Assembly: GCA_023431385.1 (NCBI GenBank) | Contig: JAEYWA010000018.1 | Location: 1-64,000 of the forward strand | Origin: Bacillota bacterium | Lineage (GTDB): Bacteria > Bacillota > Clostridia > Acetivibrionales > DSM-1351 | Length of the DNA stretch: 64,000 nt | Reading direction: 5' to 3' | In this document: positions 54,610 through 64,000 of the stretch, piece after piece | Layout of the letters: each line of letters starts with the position of its first letter | How positions within the stretch are numbered: position 1 is the stretch's first letter | Notes under the pieces: model-generated | Database searches by the model: none | The model's input: the letters and a program-made list of their open reading frames with translations, nothing else | Told to the model about the DNA's origin: nothing | Translations under genes and position numbers: made by a program

Positions 54610-56049
54610 ATGAAAAAGCTATTATCATATGTTCTGGTACTAATATTATTTCTAACTGTATTTTCTTCTTATGGAGAGGCTGCTACTAGAGAAAATGTCA
54701 AAGTTGAGGCTCGGAAAATTGAAACAACAGAAGATGATTTGAGTATTAGAATCATTTATCCATATTTGAGCGGTTTTTATGCAGCAGAAAAATTGAATGA
54801 TACATTTCTTAAAAATAATATCAATTCAATAGGATATATAAGAGAGGCTTATGGCTATATCAAAGAGTTGAAGGAACAGCAGAAAAAAGACCAAGAGGAA
54901 GTAAGCAGTATAGGTGTTTCACTGGAGTCCTTTTTTGACTATAACTTCAGCGGAAATATTATGTCTCTGATTTTCAATTCCTATGATTACACAGGCGGAG
55001 CTCATGGGATTGCGTACAAGGATAGCTTCACCGTAAATACAAAGACAAATGAAATATACAATAATTTCGGTTCTCTGTTTAACAGCAGCAGCAATTACAA
55101 AAAGGTCATTTTAGAGAAGATTAACAAGCTCATAGATAAAGAAAAGGATATGTATTTTGATGATGCAAAGAAAACCGTTGCAGCAAGGAACAGTGACTAT
55201 AAATTCTATATTGACGGAAATAAACTGGTAATATATTTCGGATTATATGAACTAAGGCCCTATGCAGGAGGGATGTCGGTATTTGAAATAAATGCAAAGG
55301 AATTGAAAGGTCTCCTAAAAAGTGATATTTACAATCAGATGATTAATGCGAAACCTCTTGAGAAGGTCAGATATAACGGTACAAGTATGAACCCTCAGCC
55401 GACTGTTTATGAGAAGGAGTACTCATTAATGGTTCCTCTGAAAACCATAGCCGAACTGCTGGGCTACAAGGTGTCATGGAACGGTGAAAAGGGTTGGGCT
55501 GTAGACGACGGATATATAAAAAATAAAGTAAACAGCTATTATTCAAGTAAAACCGGTGAAAAGACTCAGTTGGGTTTAGCACCACAAGCAAAAGGAAATA
55601 CCATGTATGTACCATCCAGCTATTTCTCACAAGTTCTGAAGGAAGAGGTATACTATGACGGGGAAGCATTAAGAATTTTTAATATTGATGATGAGAAGCA
55701 AAGTTTGTTTGATAAGCAAATTGTAAAATTTATTGAACCTGTTACGGCAGATAACGCTGTTGAATTGTATGCTGAAGCTATAGTAAGTAGAAACGGAGCA
55801 CTTCAGTACGCATTGTATTCAGATACTCTTAAGGCTGCTAAAAAGGATGAACTGGAAGAATTGAACTGGGTTACAGGAGTATCAAGTCCATGGGCTTCAA
55901 GCTATGATATTAAAAAGACCGGTGAGAATTCTTTCGATTTAGTTTTCCAATGGGAAACTTCAGCTGGAAAAGAACCTGATACAGTTACAAAAGTCAAAGT
56001 TACAAAAATACCAAATCAGGAGAAATGGAGAATCACAGAAGTAAAGTAA
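54610..56049 (+). CDS. Secreted protein with PdaC/RsiV-like and copper-amine-oxidase-type N domains
   Basis: 479 residues. Signal peptide of 24 residues (MKKLLSYVLVLILFLTVFSS). Residues about 35-235 fit the DUF4163/DUF3298 (PdaC/RsiV) pattern: IRIIYPYLSGFYAAEKLNDT, NSYDYTGGAHG, FTVNTKTNEI. About 260-355 resembles the copper-amine-oxidase-like stalk domain (MVPLKTIAELLGYKVSWNGE, KGNTMYVPSSYFSQVL). A C-terminal domain of about 110 residues is unassigned. Likely binds cell-wall glycans or lysozyme-like ligands; inference. Confidence 0.78.
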   Translation: MKKLLSYVLVLILFLTVFSSYGEAATRENVKVEARKIETTEDDLSIRIIYPYLSGFYAAEKLNDTFLKNNINSIGYIREAYGYIKELKEQQKKDQEEVSSIGVSLESFFDYNFSGNIMSLIFNSYDYTGGAHGIAYKDSFTVNTKTNEIYNNFGSLFNSSSNYKKVILEKINKLIDKEKDMYFDDAKKTVAARNSDYKFYIDGNKLVIYFGLYELRPYAGGMSVFEINAKELKGLLKSDIYNQMINAKPLEKVRYNGTSMNPQPTVYEKEYSLMVPLKTIAELLGYKVSWNGEKGWAVDDGYIKNKVNSYYSSKTGEKTQLGLAPQAKGNTMYVPSSYFSQVLKEEVYYDGEALRIFNIDDEKQSLFDKQIVKFIEPVTADNAVELYAEAIVSRNGALQYALYSDTLKAAKKDELEELNWVTGVSSPWASSYDIKKTGENSFDLVFQWETSAGKEPDTVTKVKVTKIPNQEKWRITEVK

Positions 56050-56080
56050 TAGGCAAGAATTGGTTAACCTATAAAGCATT

Positions 56081-56139
56081 AAAACAGTCAACTGCTTGAT
56101 GGACTCTTTCCCTCCATCAAGCAGTTGACTGTTTTCTTC
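56081..56139. terminator. Very long perfect terminator stem
   Basis: A 23-base arm (56081-56103) pairs without mismatch with 56113-56135 around nine bases, ending in TTTTCTTCTTTTT. It closes the secreted-protein gene. Confidence 0.9.
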
Positions 56140-56234
56140 TTTTTCCGGTAATAATAACAGGGACCGCAAGTTTTCTGCGGTAATAACGTCAAAGGAAGAT
56201 AATTGTGCCGCATTTCACCGCAACGTAAAACCCG

Positions 56235-56263
56235 TTGCGGCTTATGCCGGGCTATGCTATAAT
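56235..56263 (+). promoter_or_regulatory. Promoter of lepA
   Basis: TTGCGG (56235-56240), 17 bases, TATAAT (56258-56263); about 50 bases before the lepA ATG. Confidence 0.75.
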
Positions 56264-56314
56264 TAATTGCTAACTATAATGAGAGATTTTTAACAAGCTG
56301 GTGGAGGATTTGGA

Positions 56315-58123
56315 ATGCCAAGTGAAAGACAAAAATATATTAGAAATTTTTGCATCATTGCTCATATAGACCATGGAAAATCAACTCTTGCAGACAGATT
56401 ACTGGAGAAAACCGGTGTGCTTACTTCCAGAGAAATGCAGGAACAGGTTCTTGACAATATGGAGCTTGAAAGAGAAAGAGGTATTACGATTAAGGCACAG
56501 GCAGTGCGAATGGTTTACCAGGCACCGGATGGACATGAGTATATTTACAATTTAATTGACACTCCGGGTCATGTTGATTTTAATTATGAGGTTTCACGAA
56601 GCCTCGCAGCCTGTGAAGGTGCTATTCTTGTAGTTGACGCGGCACAGGGAATTGAAGCTCAGACCCTTGCCAACGTGTATCTGGCTCTTGAACACAATTT
56701 GGAGATCATGCCTGTTATTAATAAAATAGATCTTCCAAGTGCTCAACCGGATGTTGTAAAAAAGGAAATTGAAGACGTTATTGGTCTTGATGCTTCTGAA
56801 GCACCCATGGTGTCAGCTAAGAACGGTATAAATATGGAAGAGGTTCTTCAAAAAGTTGTTCATATGATTCCGTGTCCCGAAGGTGATGAAGATGCTCCAC
56901 TAAGGGCATTGATTTTTGACTCCTTTTATGACAGCTACAAGGGAGTAATTGTATACATGCGAGTAAAGGAAGGTACTGTTAAAAGCGGTGATACCATTCG
57001 TATGATGTATACTAAAAAAGAATTTGTAGTTACGGAGTTAGGGTATCTGAGACCGGGAGGACTATCTCCGGCAAATGAGCTGAAAGCGGGGGATGTTGGA
57101 TATATAGCCGCAAGCATTAAGAATGTCCGCGACACAAGAGTCGGAGATACTATAACATTAGTGGATAAACCGGCTACGGAACCGCTGCCCGGTTATAAAA
57201 AGGTTAATTCCATGGTGTTTTGTGGGATTTATCCTGCTGATGGTTCAAAATATGGTGATTTAAGAGACGCTCTGGAAAAACTACAGCTTAATGATGCTGC
57301 ACTTACTTTTGAGCCGGAATCTTCAGTGGCACTTGGTTTTGGATTCAGATGTGGATTCCTTGGACTTCTTCATATGGAAATCATTCAGGAGAGACTTGAA
57401 CGAGAGTATAACTTTGATCTTGTAACTACTGCGCCAAGCGTTATTTACAAGGTTACAACAACAGACGGTGATGTGCTGACAATAGATAATCCAACAAATC
57501 TTCCACCTATTACTGAAATTGATATGATGGAGGAACCAATTGTAAAAGCTACGATTATGGTTCCTACAGAATATGTTGGTAACATAATGGAACTTGCGCA
57601 GGATAGGAGAGGCGTATACAAGGATATGTCCTATATTGATGAGGGCAGAGCTATGCTAACCTATGAGATGCCTTTGAATGAAATAATCTACGACTTCTTT
57701 GATGCACTTAAATCCAGAACAAAGGGATACGCTTCCTTTGATTACGAACTGATTGGCTATAGAGAATCTGATCTTGTAAAACTTGATATAATGTTGAACG
57801 GTGAAGTCGTTGATGCGTTATCCTTCATAGTTCATAGAGAAAAATCAGTCTCCAGGGGAAGAAGAATGTCTGAAAAGCTAAAGGAATCTATTCCAAGGCA
57901 GATGTTTGAAATACCTATTCAGGCATGTATCGGTGGTAAGATCATTGCTCGTGAAACTGTTAAGGCATTCAGAAAGGATGTTCTTGCAAAGTGCTATGGT
58001 GGTGATATCACCAGAAAAAGAAAGCTGCTTGAAAAGCAGAAGGAAGGTAAAAAGCGTATGCGCCAGGTAGGCTCAGTAGAAGTGCCCCAGGAAGCATTTA
58101 TGAGCGTATTGAAACTTGACTGA
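56315..58123 (+). CDS. lepA: Elongation factor 4 (LepA)
   Basis: 602 residues, standard length; GTGGAGG before ATG. GTPase motifs [41 protein letters not shown]; domains II and III; the LepA-specific C-terminal domain ends with [20 protein letters not shown] and [13 protein letters not shown]. It acts on stalled ribosomes and initiation complexes. Near spoIIP as in many Firmicutes. Confidence 0.97.
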   Translation: MPSERQKYIRNFCIIAHIDHGKSTLADRLLEKTGVLTSREMQEQVLDNMELERERGITIKAQAVRMVYQAPDGHEYIYNLIDTPGHVDFNYEVSRSLAACEGAILVVDAAQGIEAQTLANVYLALEHNLEIMPVINKIDLPSAQPDVVKKEIEDVIGLDASEAPMVSAKNGINMEEVLQKVVHMIPCPEGDEDAPLRALIFDSFYDSYKGVIVYMRVKEGTVKSGDTIRMMYTKKEFVVTELGYLRPGGLSPANELKAGDVGYIAASIKNVRDTRVGDTITLVDKPATEPLPGYKKVNSMVFCGIYPADGSKYGDLRDALEKLQLNDAALTFEPESSVALGFGFRCGFLGLLHMEIIQERLEREYNFDLVTTAPSVIYKVTTTDGDVLTIDNPTNLPPITEIDMMEEPIVKATIMVPTEYVGNIMELAQDRRGVYKDMSYIDEGRAMLTYEMPLNEIIYDFFDALKSRTKGYASFDYELIGYRESDLVKLDIMLNGEVVDALSFIVHREKSVSRGRRMSEKLKESIPRQMFEIPIQACIGGKIIARETVKAFRKDVLAKCYGGDITRKRKLLEKQKEGKKRMRQVGSVEVPQEAFMSVLKLD

Positions 58124-58155
58124 TAATTTTTACTGATAATTATATATTTTAATTT

Positions 58156-58186
58156 AGGGGCATTGGATTCACCAATGCCTCTTTTA
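58156..58186 (+). terminator. Intrinsic terminator after lepA
   Basis: AGGGGCATTGG (58156-58166) pairs with CCAATGCCTCT (58072+100 to 58182) around ATTCA with one G-U pair, then TTTT. It shows that the next gene begins later, at the TTG at 58244. Confidence 0.82.
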
Positions 58187-58243
58187 ACAAGTAAAAATGA
58201 AAACAGGCATCAAAAACATAACCATCAAACGGGGGGCTTAATT

Positions 58244-58690
58244 TTGTCGCAGCAATATATTGAATGGCTTAAAAAACATTTTACGGAAACCTATAAGACA
58301 CCTATTCTCGAGAATTTTCTTGAACTTGAGATAGTAACAATTGAAGAGGGTCAAGTAACATATACATCAAAGATAATCGATAAGCATTGCAATATGTACG
58401 GGTTTGTTCACGGCGGTACTCTGGCTTCTATATCGGATATAGCTATGGGGGTTGCTTGTATTACTCATGGAAAACGGGTAGTAACAATTGATATGAATGT
58501 AAGTTATATAAAGAATACACCTGTAGGAAGTTCCATAACAGCAATAGGCAGTGTTATAAGCAATGGAAGGACAATTATGAGAGCCTCGGGTGAAATATAT
58601 AATGATCAGAAGCAGCTTCTTGTAAAGTCACAAGCCTCATATTTTGTTACTGGAGATTTTAGTATGAAGGCTCAGATTGAGGAAAAATAA
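58244..58690 (+). CDS. Hotdog-fold thioesterase (PaaI family)
   Basis: TTG start at 58244 (MSQQYIEWLKKHFTE) with GGGGGGC before it; 148 residues. YGFVHGGTLASISDIAMGVA near 64-83 is the PaaI catalytic region (HGG then D), and TIDMNVSYIKNTPVGSSITA the second beta motif. It would cleave acyl-CoA thioesters; the substrate is unknown. An upstream extension would begin inside the lepA terminator. Confidence 0.88.
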   Translation: MSQQYIEWLKKHFTETYKTPILENFLELEIVTIEEGQVTYTSKIIDKHCNMYGFVHGGTLASISDIAMGVACITHGKRVVTIDMNVSYIKNTPVGSSITAIGSVISNGRTIMRASGEIYNDQKQLLVKSQASYFVTGDFSMKAQIEEK

Positions 58691-58736
58691 AGACAATATT
58701 ATTTATTATTAATTTATGAAATACATTTTTAATAGA

Positions 58737-59417
58737 CTAAATATTAATTTTTATCCTAAGCTCACGCCATCTATTCAACACACCCGCATATCTATTCCTT
58801 TTTCTTAGCACATAGGGTTTAATTCCGATGTTAAAGATTATTGTCTGAAGAACTCTCCTGGAGAAGGGGGTTCTATTACTCATCAGCGCGTCATGGAAAT
58901 GCTTGGAGCCGGCCTGTAATTTTTTTATAATTACCTCATTCTGTAATAGATTATCGTTGAATTGTACTTTTATTCTCAGATTTAGGGTATATTTTGAGCC
59001 TGAAAATAGAAATAGTCTCTTAATTACGCTTAATGCCGTACTCCCACCTCTGTTTTCGTATGTTACAACTGCAAATGTGGTTTTGGACTTTAAAAGCTGT
59101 TCAATTACAAAATGTCCACGGTCAATCAGCAGTTTCAATTGTGCAGGTACATTACTTGCGTATACCGGAGAACCGATAATCAACCCGTCGGCGTCAGCTA
59201 TTTGGTTTGAAAGCTTTTCTATATCGTCATCCATAATACATTTTCCTGACTCAAAACACTTGCAGCAGCCTTTACAGAAATTGAGCTGAAAATCAGAAAT
59301 ATGGTAGTGTTTTATTTCAACGTCAGAATATTGTGATAGATTATATAAAATTTGCTCTAATACCTTTGCTGTAGCTCCGTTTTTTCTGGGACTTCCATTT
59401 ACTATAACAATTTTCAT
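58737..59417 (-). CDS. Flavodoxin-fold NAD(P)H-dependent oxidoreductase
   Basis: Start at the ATG at 59417 (MKIVIVNGSPRKNGATAKVL) after GGAGG; 226 residues. FMN phosphate loop GSPRKNGAT at 8-16, cysteines in FCKGCCKCFESGKC, and GLIIGSPVYASNVPAQLKLL near 79-98. This is the iron-sulfur-flavoprotein/NADPH-dependent FMN reductase group. The C-terminal 60 residues are basic and less typical. Divergent from a TetR gene with a palindrome between them, so probably its regulated target. Confidence 0.85.
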   Translation of the reverse strand: MKIVIVNGSPRKNGATAKVLEQILYNLSQYSDVEIKHYHISDFQLNFCKGCCKCFESGKCIMDDDIEKLSNQIADADGLIIGSPVYASNVPAQLKLLIDRGHFVIEQLLKSKTTFAVVTYENRGGSTALSVIKRLFLFSGSKYTLNLRIKVQFNDNLLQNEVIIKKLQAGSKHFHDALMSNRTPFSRRVLQTIIFNIGIKPYVLRKRNRYAGVLNRWRELRIKINI

Positions 59418-59495
59418 AAGGTCCTCCATACAAATTCATTAATTAATTATTTGAATACCCTTTAGTACAGAATTATTTACTTCAGGAAAGGTTGA

Positions 59496-59521
59496 CTAAA
59501 TGTCACACTTGTGACACTTAG
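59496..59521. promoter_or_regulatory. Palindromic operator between the flavoprotein and TetR genes
   Basis: CTAAATGTCACA and TGTGACACTTAG flank CT; 11 of 12 positions are symmetric. A second, shorter dyad AATGTGACATT lies at 59592-59602 just before the TetR start. Shared TGTGACA half-sites suggest that one regulator binds both. Confidence 0.7.
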
Positions 59522-59616
59522 TAATAAATAGTATAATTAAATACGTTAAGTACGTCAATGTAATAGCTGAAACTGCTACATTTAAGGTAAAAATGTGACA
59601 TTGAAAGGATAGTATT

Positions 59617-60213
59617 ATGAAAGAGAAAGTAAATCCCCTAACAGTCCAATCTAAAAACTGGTTAGCTGATGCGTTGCTAAAACTGATGCAAAATAAAAAT
59701 TTTAATGACATTTCTATCAAGGAAATAGCAGAAAAGGCTCAGCTGGACAGACGAACCTTTTACCGACATTTTAGCACAAAAGAAGAGCTTCTAGCTTACT
59801 ATATTGATAATCTGAGTAAAGAGTATTTCTCAGTTCTATTTTCAAATCAAAACATCTCAATTTATAACATAACTAAAATGTATTTTGAATTTTGGACGAG
59901 GCATATTCATTTCCTAACTGCTATTAATAATAATAATTTACAGGTTCTTTTACTTAATTCTTACAATCAATATATGCCTGAATTGTACAAAAAAATTAAT
60001 TCTAAAAGATATTTGAATGTTGGTCAGGTTAATTATAACGCAGCAGCCGAGAGGTTTTCTATGGAGCCTATGAGTTATAAATACGGTTTAAACTTTAAAA
60101 TAGGTGGTTTTTGGAACATACTTTTTGAATGGATTAAAGACGAAAATAGAACAGAACCTGATGAAATGGCCAGAATCATTTCGGACTTTATGGAGAATGG
60201 CATGTTTTTATAA
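59617..60213 (+). CDS. TetR/AcrR-family transcriptional regulator
   Basis: 198 residues. N-terminal helix-turn-helix at about 12-58: ALLKLMQNKNFNDISIKEIA then AQLDRRTFYRHFSTKEELLA, the TetR signature. The C-terminal ligand domain includes MYFEFWTRHIHFLTAINNNN and ends with a G-x-x-N-I-L-F-E-W segment as in the TetR_C_7/DUF group found next to flavodoxin-type reductases. It probably represses itself and the divergent flavoprotein through the TGTGACA dyads. Confidence 0.9.
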   Translation: MKEKVNPLTVQSKNWLADALLKLMQNKNFNDISIKEIAEKAQLDRRTFYRHFSTKEELLAYYIDNLSKEYFSVLFSNQNISIYNITKMYFEFWTRHIHFLTAINNNNLQVLLLNSYNQYMPELYKKINSKRYLNVGQVNYNAAAERFSMEPMSYKYGLNFKIGGFWNILFEWIKDENRTEPDEMARIISDFMENGMFL

Positions 60214-60301
60214 TGTTAGCCTGTGATTCCATAGAACTATCATCAACCTGTATTTTTCGAGATGATTCGATATTAATTTTCATAATTTTACAAAATGCTG
60301 T

Positions 60302-60329
60302 TTGAAATATCTTTAATTTAGTATATACT
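60302..60329 (+). promoter_or_regulatory. Promoter of the chemotaxis receptor gene
   Basis: TTGAAA (60302-60307), 16 bases, TATACT (60324-60329), vegetative type, about 40 bases before the ATG at 60373. Confidence 0.65.
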
Positions 60330-60372
60330 TTCTATATGCTGTAACTATAGATAAATAGAGGAGTTAAATGCT

Positions 60373-62097
60373 ATGTTCAAGAATCTGAACGTTTTTTACA
60401 AGGTTTTAATACTTGCTGTGCTGTTACTGTTACTACTGCTTGGTCAGGGGACAGTATCATATGTTTTTCAGCAGAGGGTGAATTCTGGAATAGACACCAT
60501 TTATAGTAACTATCTTAAGGGTACAGAGTATATAAATAACATAAGAGCAAATTCTCGTGCTAACGAGGCAAACCTTCTGTATATAATATTGAACATTGAC
60601 GACAAAACTGCTCAAAAAGAAAAACTTCAGATTTTAGAAGACAGGTCTCGGGCCATAGAAGCTGATTTGGCAAGCCTGAAGGAATTAGAAATAGAAAATA
60701 TTGGCGTTGATGCAATATCATCGGCGTCACAGAATGTAGGAAAATTTAACGAGGTTCGGGATGAAATTATTAAACTGGCTATGGACGGTGACCAGGCAGG
60801 TGCATTGAAATTATTTAATGCAAATGTAAAATATTTAAATGATTATCAAATGCAATATCAGCAGTTATCTAAAGATATTGGAGATTTATCTGCCTCAGTA
60901 TATAACGAAAGTGAGCAAAATGAACAAACAGCGAAAATATCATTAGTAATGACTTTTGTTATTGCTGCCGTTTTTGGTATTATAGCCACATATTTAATAG
61001 CCAGATCCATTTCAAAACCCCTTATGTATTCTGCAGAGCATCTGAAAATTATTGGTACCGGAGACCTTACAGGAAAAATTCCGAAGGCTTTAGTAAATAA
61101 GAAGGATGAAATAGGTCAAATAACCAATTCAATAAGCAAAATGCAGGAATCGCTAACTAAAATACTCAGTACGGTTATATTCGAGGCTGAAAAATCAAAA
61201 CAGTCAATTGATGTTGCAAATAATAAAATGTCGGAATTAAACTCCGAAGTAATAGATATAACCGATACCGCACAGCAATTGTCGGCTGTCATGCAGCAAA
61301 CAGCCGCTTCAACTGAGGAAATGACATCAGTTGCATATGAAATTGAGTCAGCCGTGGAAAACGTTGCCTCAAAGGCGGAGGAAGAGGTGCGAATAGCAAC
61401 AGATATTAATCTGAGAGCTCAATCAATTAAAGAAAAAGCTACTGACTCTCTAAACGAGACCAGACAATTGTTTGAAAATTCACAGGACAAACTGAACCGG
61501 TCATTACATGATGTTAATAAAGTAGATCAGATGATAGAAATGTATGGGACAATTTTAGGTATAAGTGACCAAACTAATTTGCTTGCCTTAAACGCCGCAA
61601 TTGAAGCAGCTAGAGCAGGTGAACACGGTAAAGGTTTTTCTGTTGTTGCTGAGGAGATAAGAAAGCTTGCTGACGAATCAAAGAGCATAGTATCAAGGCT
61701 TCAGAGCGTTACAAACCAGATTACTGTTTCGGTAAGAGATTTGGCAGAAAGCTCCAGTAGCATTCTCAGTTTTGTTAATGAAAAAGTATTCGCTGATTAT
61801 GCTTTACTTATTGAAACAAGCGAGCAATACAGTCAGGATGCAATGTACTATTATGATAACTCAACAGACTTAAGTACCACCTGTGAGAAGCTACTCACTT
61901 CAATACATAACATGGTAACCGCTATCAGTGAAATAGCAAAGGCATCAAATGTTGGTTCTGAAGATATAGGCATAATTGCAAATAAGGCTCAGGTCATTGT
62001 CGAAAGGTCTTCAGAGGCTAAAGATCTGACAGACAACATTAAGCAGGGTACTGATAGAATGCTGGAGCAGGCGCTGGTATTTACAATAGAAAAATAG
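60373..62097 (+). CDS. Methyl-accepting chemotaxis protein
   Basis: 574 residues. Membrane helix at about 11-30, a four-helix-bundle ligand domain (4HB_MCP type, about 32-190), second helix about 193-213, HAMP at about 214-268 ([20 protein letters not shown]), then the signalling coil. The hairpin tip [20 protein letters not shown] then [20 protein letters not shown] is intact. Senses an unknown extracellular signal and controls CheA. No other chemotaxis gene lies nearby. Confidence 0.95.
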   Translation: MFKNLNVFYKVLILAVLLLLLLLGQGTVSYVFQQRVNSGIDTIYSNYLKGTEYINNIRANSRANEANLLYIILNIDDKTAQKEKLQILEDRSRAIEADLASLKELEIENIGVDAISSASQNVGKFNEVRDEIIKLAMDGDQAGALKLFNANVKYLNDYQMQYQQLSKDIGDLSASVYNESEQNEQTAKISLVMTFVIAAVFGIIATYLIARSISKPLMYSAEHLKIIGTGDLTGKIPKALVNKKDEIGQITNSISKMQESLTKILSTVIFEAEKSKQSIDVANNKMSELNSEVIDITDTAQQLSAVMQQTAASTEEMTSVAYEIESAVENVASKAEEEVRIATDINLRAQSIKEKATDSLNETRQLFENSQDKLNRSLHDVNKVDQMIEMYGTILGISDQTNLLALNAAIEAARAGEHGKGFSVVAEEIRKLADESKSIVSRLQSVTNQITVSVRDLAESSSSILSFVNEKVFADYALLIETSEQYSQDAMYYYDNSTDLSTTCEKLLTSIHNMVTAISEIAKASNVGSEDIGIIANKAQVIVERSSEAKDLTDNIKQGTDRMLEQALVFTIEK

Positions 62098-62159
62098 TTA
62101 GAGATTAATAATAAAGATTTATATAACATAAAGTAAAAGGCAAGCAGGGAAAATAAACT

Positions 62160-62372
62160 TTGCTTGAATTTTTTATTTTAACCACAATTACACACGGTTT
62201 GTTATATATGGATTTATTGACCGTTAAGGCTGAAAGTATGGTAAGTGAAATTGAAGCAATAGCACAGAAGGTGACTAAAAAAGCTCTTGCGGGTTTTAGT
62301 AATATGGAAGAACAGCAAATGTTCAGGTCATTAAATATAATTATTGCGAACTTATCTGAGGAGGTACAATAA
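62160..62372 (+). pseudogene. MarR-family regulator remnant (C-terminal part)
   Basis: The sequence LLTVKAESMVSEIEAIAQKV then TKKALAGFSNMEEQQMFRSL and NIIIANLSEEV matches the last two helices of MarR proteins (KALAGFS-x-x-E, L..I..NL). The DNA-binding winged helix is absent, so this is a relic. Nothing similar precedes it in any frame. Confidence 0.65.
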
Positions 62373-62658
62373 AATGACATGGAGTCAGGAATTTTTAAGG
62401 GCGTTATAATTGGCATTGGGATGTTTTGAAATAGTAGTTGAAATGATGTTGAAACATTTATTTTATTCAGGTAATTAATTTTTCCAAATTTTCAATAAAG
62501 TCTGGTCGAATAGTTTTTTTTGTTAAGGTAAAAATAATAAAATAAATCAGTTTGGGACAACTAATTATTAAATCAGTTGAACCTTGGATTTCATCAAATG
62601 CACTTTATTTCGCTGTACAGTTTAACTATTACATCAAAAATGTGAAAGGATGGATCTG
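62373..62658. other. Intergenic region, no gene seen
   Basis: Between the MarR remnant and the sugar-nucleotide gene. AT-rich, with short runs of T near 62510-62530 and no recognisable RNA. AAAGGATGG lies just before the next ATG. Confidence 0.5.
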
Positions 62659-64000
62659 ATGAAAGCTGTGATTATGGCAGGCGGTGAAGGGTCACGCTTA
62701 AGACCGTTAACCTGTAATCGTCCTAAGCCTATGGTACCAATTGCTAACAGGCCAGTTATGGAACATATAATTGAAGTATTAAAAAAGTATGGTATTAGAG
62801 ATATTGCAGTTACCCTTCAGTATATGCCCGAAATTATTAAAGACTATTTTGGTGATGGAAGTGAGTTTGGAGTAAACTTGAATTATTTTACCGAAGATAT
62901 TCCTTTGGGTACAGCCGGTAGTGTAAAAAATGCAGAAAAATTTCTGGACGAAACTTTTATAGTAATAAGTGGTGATGCACTGACAGATATAAATCTTGAT
63001 AAGGCACTTGCTTTTCACTGGAACAGGGAGGCAATTGCAACACTTGTGCTCAAAAGAGTGGAAAGCCCTGTAGAATATGGTGTAGTTGTCACCGACAAAG
63101 CGGGGAAGATAACACGTTTTTTGGAAAAACCAAGCTGGGGTGAGGTATTCAGTGATACTGTCAATACCGGGATTTATGTCCTGAATCCGGAGATATTAAA
63201 TTATATAAAGCCTAATCAAATGTTTGATTTCAGCAAGGATGTTTTTCCGGAACTATTGAAAGAAAACCGCCCCATGTTCGGGTTTGTTACAGAGGATTAT
63301 TGGTGTGACATTGGAGATCTGGAAGCATACGTTAGTGTACACAACGATATTTTGGATAAAAAAGTAGACATAAGAATAGATGCAAAAGAAATCCGCCAGG
63401 GAGTCTGGGCTGGTGATGGTGCAGTAATTTCAAAGGAGGCAAGCATAAAACCTCCTGTTTTTATCGGTAAAAACACTATTATAAGAGAAGGCTGCAGTGT
63501 TGAAAGCTACACCGTAATCGGAGATAACAATCACCTGTTCGAGGGCAGTTCAGTAAAGAGGAGCATATCCTGGAAGGGCTGCGTGGTAAAGGGATATGCT
63601 CAAATAAGAGGCAGTGTTCTCTGTAACAAGGTTCAGATTAATTCAAGAGCATCTGTTTTCGAAGGTTCTGTTGTTGGCGATAATTGTATTCTGGGTAAAC
63701 ATGCCACTGTTAAGCCAGGTGTGAAAATTTGGCCTAATAAAAAAATAGATTATGATACTGACGTATACACAAATTTGGTCTGGGGATCAAAATTCACTAA
63801 GAACCTTTTTGGAAACAGGGGAATTTTAGGTGAAATAAATGTAGATATTACTCCTGAATTTGTTTCCAGGCTTGGAGCCACCTATGGCTCAATCTGTAAG
63901 AAGGATGCAAAAGTCGGTGTAAGCTGTGATGATATCGATGCCTTACAAATGTTAAAGAATTCTTTGATATCAGGTTTACTCTCTACCGGTGTTGAAGTAT
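62659..64000 (+). CDS. Sugar-phosphate nucleotidyltransferase fused to phosphomannomutase-like domain (runs off right edge)
   Basis: 447 codons are visible with no stop. Nucleotidyltransferase domain: [57 protein letters not shown] and FLEKPSW motifs (residues 1-235), followed by left-handed hexapeptide repeats (about 250-360) and then [20 protein letters not shown], the beginning of an alpha-D-phosphohexomutase domain. This architecture is known as mannose-1-phosphate guanylyltransferase/phosphomannomutase-like in Clostridia and cyanobacteria. It would make GDP- or UDP-sugars for surface polysaccharide. The active-site serine of the mutase lies outside the window. Confidence 0.9.
   Translation, partial: MKAVIMAGGEGSRLRPLTCNRPKPMVPIANRPVMEHIIEVLKKYGIRDIAVTLQYMPEIIKDYFGDGSEFGVNLNYFTEDIPLGTAGSVKNAEKFLDETFIVISGDALTDINLDKALAFHWNREAIATLVLKRVESPVEYGVVVTDKAGKITRFLEKPSWGEVFSDTVNTGIYVLNPEILNYIKPNQMFDFSKDVFPELLKENRPMFGFVTEDYWCDIGDLEAYVSVHNDILDKKVDIRIDAKEIRQGVWAGDGAVISKEASIKPPVFIGKNTIIREGCSVESYTVIGDNNHLFEGSSVKRSISWKGCVVKGYAQIRGSVLCNKVQINSRASVFEGSVVGDNCILGKHATVKPGVKIWPNKKIDYDTDVYTNLVWGSKFTKNLFGNRGILGEINVDITPEFVSRLGATYGSICKKDAKVGVSCDDIDALQMLKNSLISGLLSTGVEV

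Noticed and set aside
58163..58243. N-terminal extension of the thioesterase
   Set aside because: It begins inside the lepA terminator hairpin; TTG 58244 has the ribosome site and the conserved start.
1..64000. CRISPR array, retron or diversity-generating retroelement
   Set aside because: No regularly spaced repeats, no reverse transcriptase and no paired template/variable repeats were seen.

Overview
The window comes from a low-GC, endospore-forming member of the Clostridia. Support for this is a spoIIP gene, a hisS T-box leader, frequent TTG/GTG starts behind strong GGAGG ribosome sites, and a 2-hydroxyacyl-CoA dehydratase activase-type giant protein. Gene content and order would suit a mesophilic cellulolytic Ruminiclostridium-type species, but the genus is an inference.

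Positions 1 to about 24,760 are the late half and right end of a siphovirus-type prophage; its left end lies outside the window. An IS3-family element cuts in at the left edge and appears to abut a 617-aa protein with a D-x-D-x-D signature like that of multisubunit and phage RNA polymerases. Then come about 650 bases of hairpin-rich non-coding sequence, a GIY-YIG endonuclease, a RusA-type resolvase, two membrane proteins and a second structured RNA candidate. The packaging and head module follows: HNH, small and large terminase, portal, protease and HK97 capsid. Next is the connector and tail module with a textbook -1 frameshift (CCCAAAC plus hairpin) for the tail assembly chaperones, a tape measure, a distal tail protein split by an in-frame TGA, a baseplate protein with an HxH cluster, and a beta-helix fibre. 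A one-gene unit with its own promoter and terminator, the lysis cassette and a large serine integrase complete it.

The prophage sits inside comEC. The integrase stop codon overlaps a GTG from which the remaining 3' two thirds of comEC reads on without interruption, so natural competence should be off in this lysogen.

Positions 24,760 to 43,186 are a housekeeping block on the plus strand: comEC (3' part), holA, recJ, apt, rel, dtd, an MBL-fold hydrolase, hemZ, a T-box and hisS, aspS, and a 1435-aa CoA-dehydratase activase-type protein.

Positions 43,200 to 64,000 are mixed: a frameshifted CBM48-esterase gene and its small neighbour (minus strand), lipoproteins, a GNAT acetyltransferase, a two-component system (minus), a glycerate kinase, the spoIIP to lepA neighbourhood, a thioesterase, a divergent flavoprotein/TetR pair with a clear palindromic operator, a chemotaxis receptor, a MarR remnant, and the start of a sugar-nucleotide transferase fused to a phosphomannomutase-like domain that runs off the right edge. 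No tRNA, rRNA or CRISPR array was seen.
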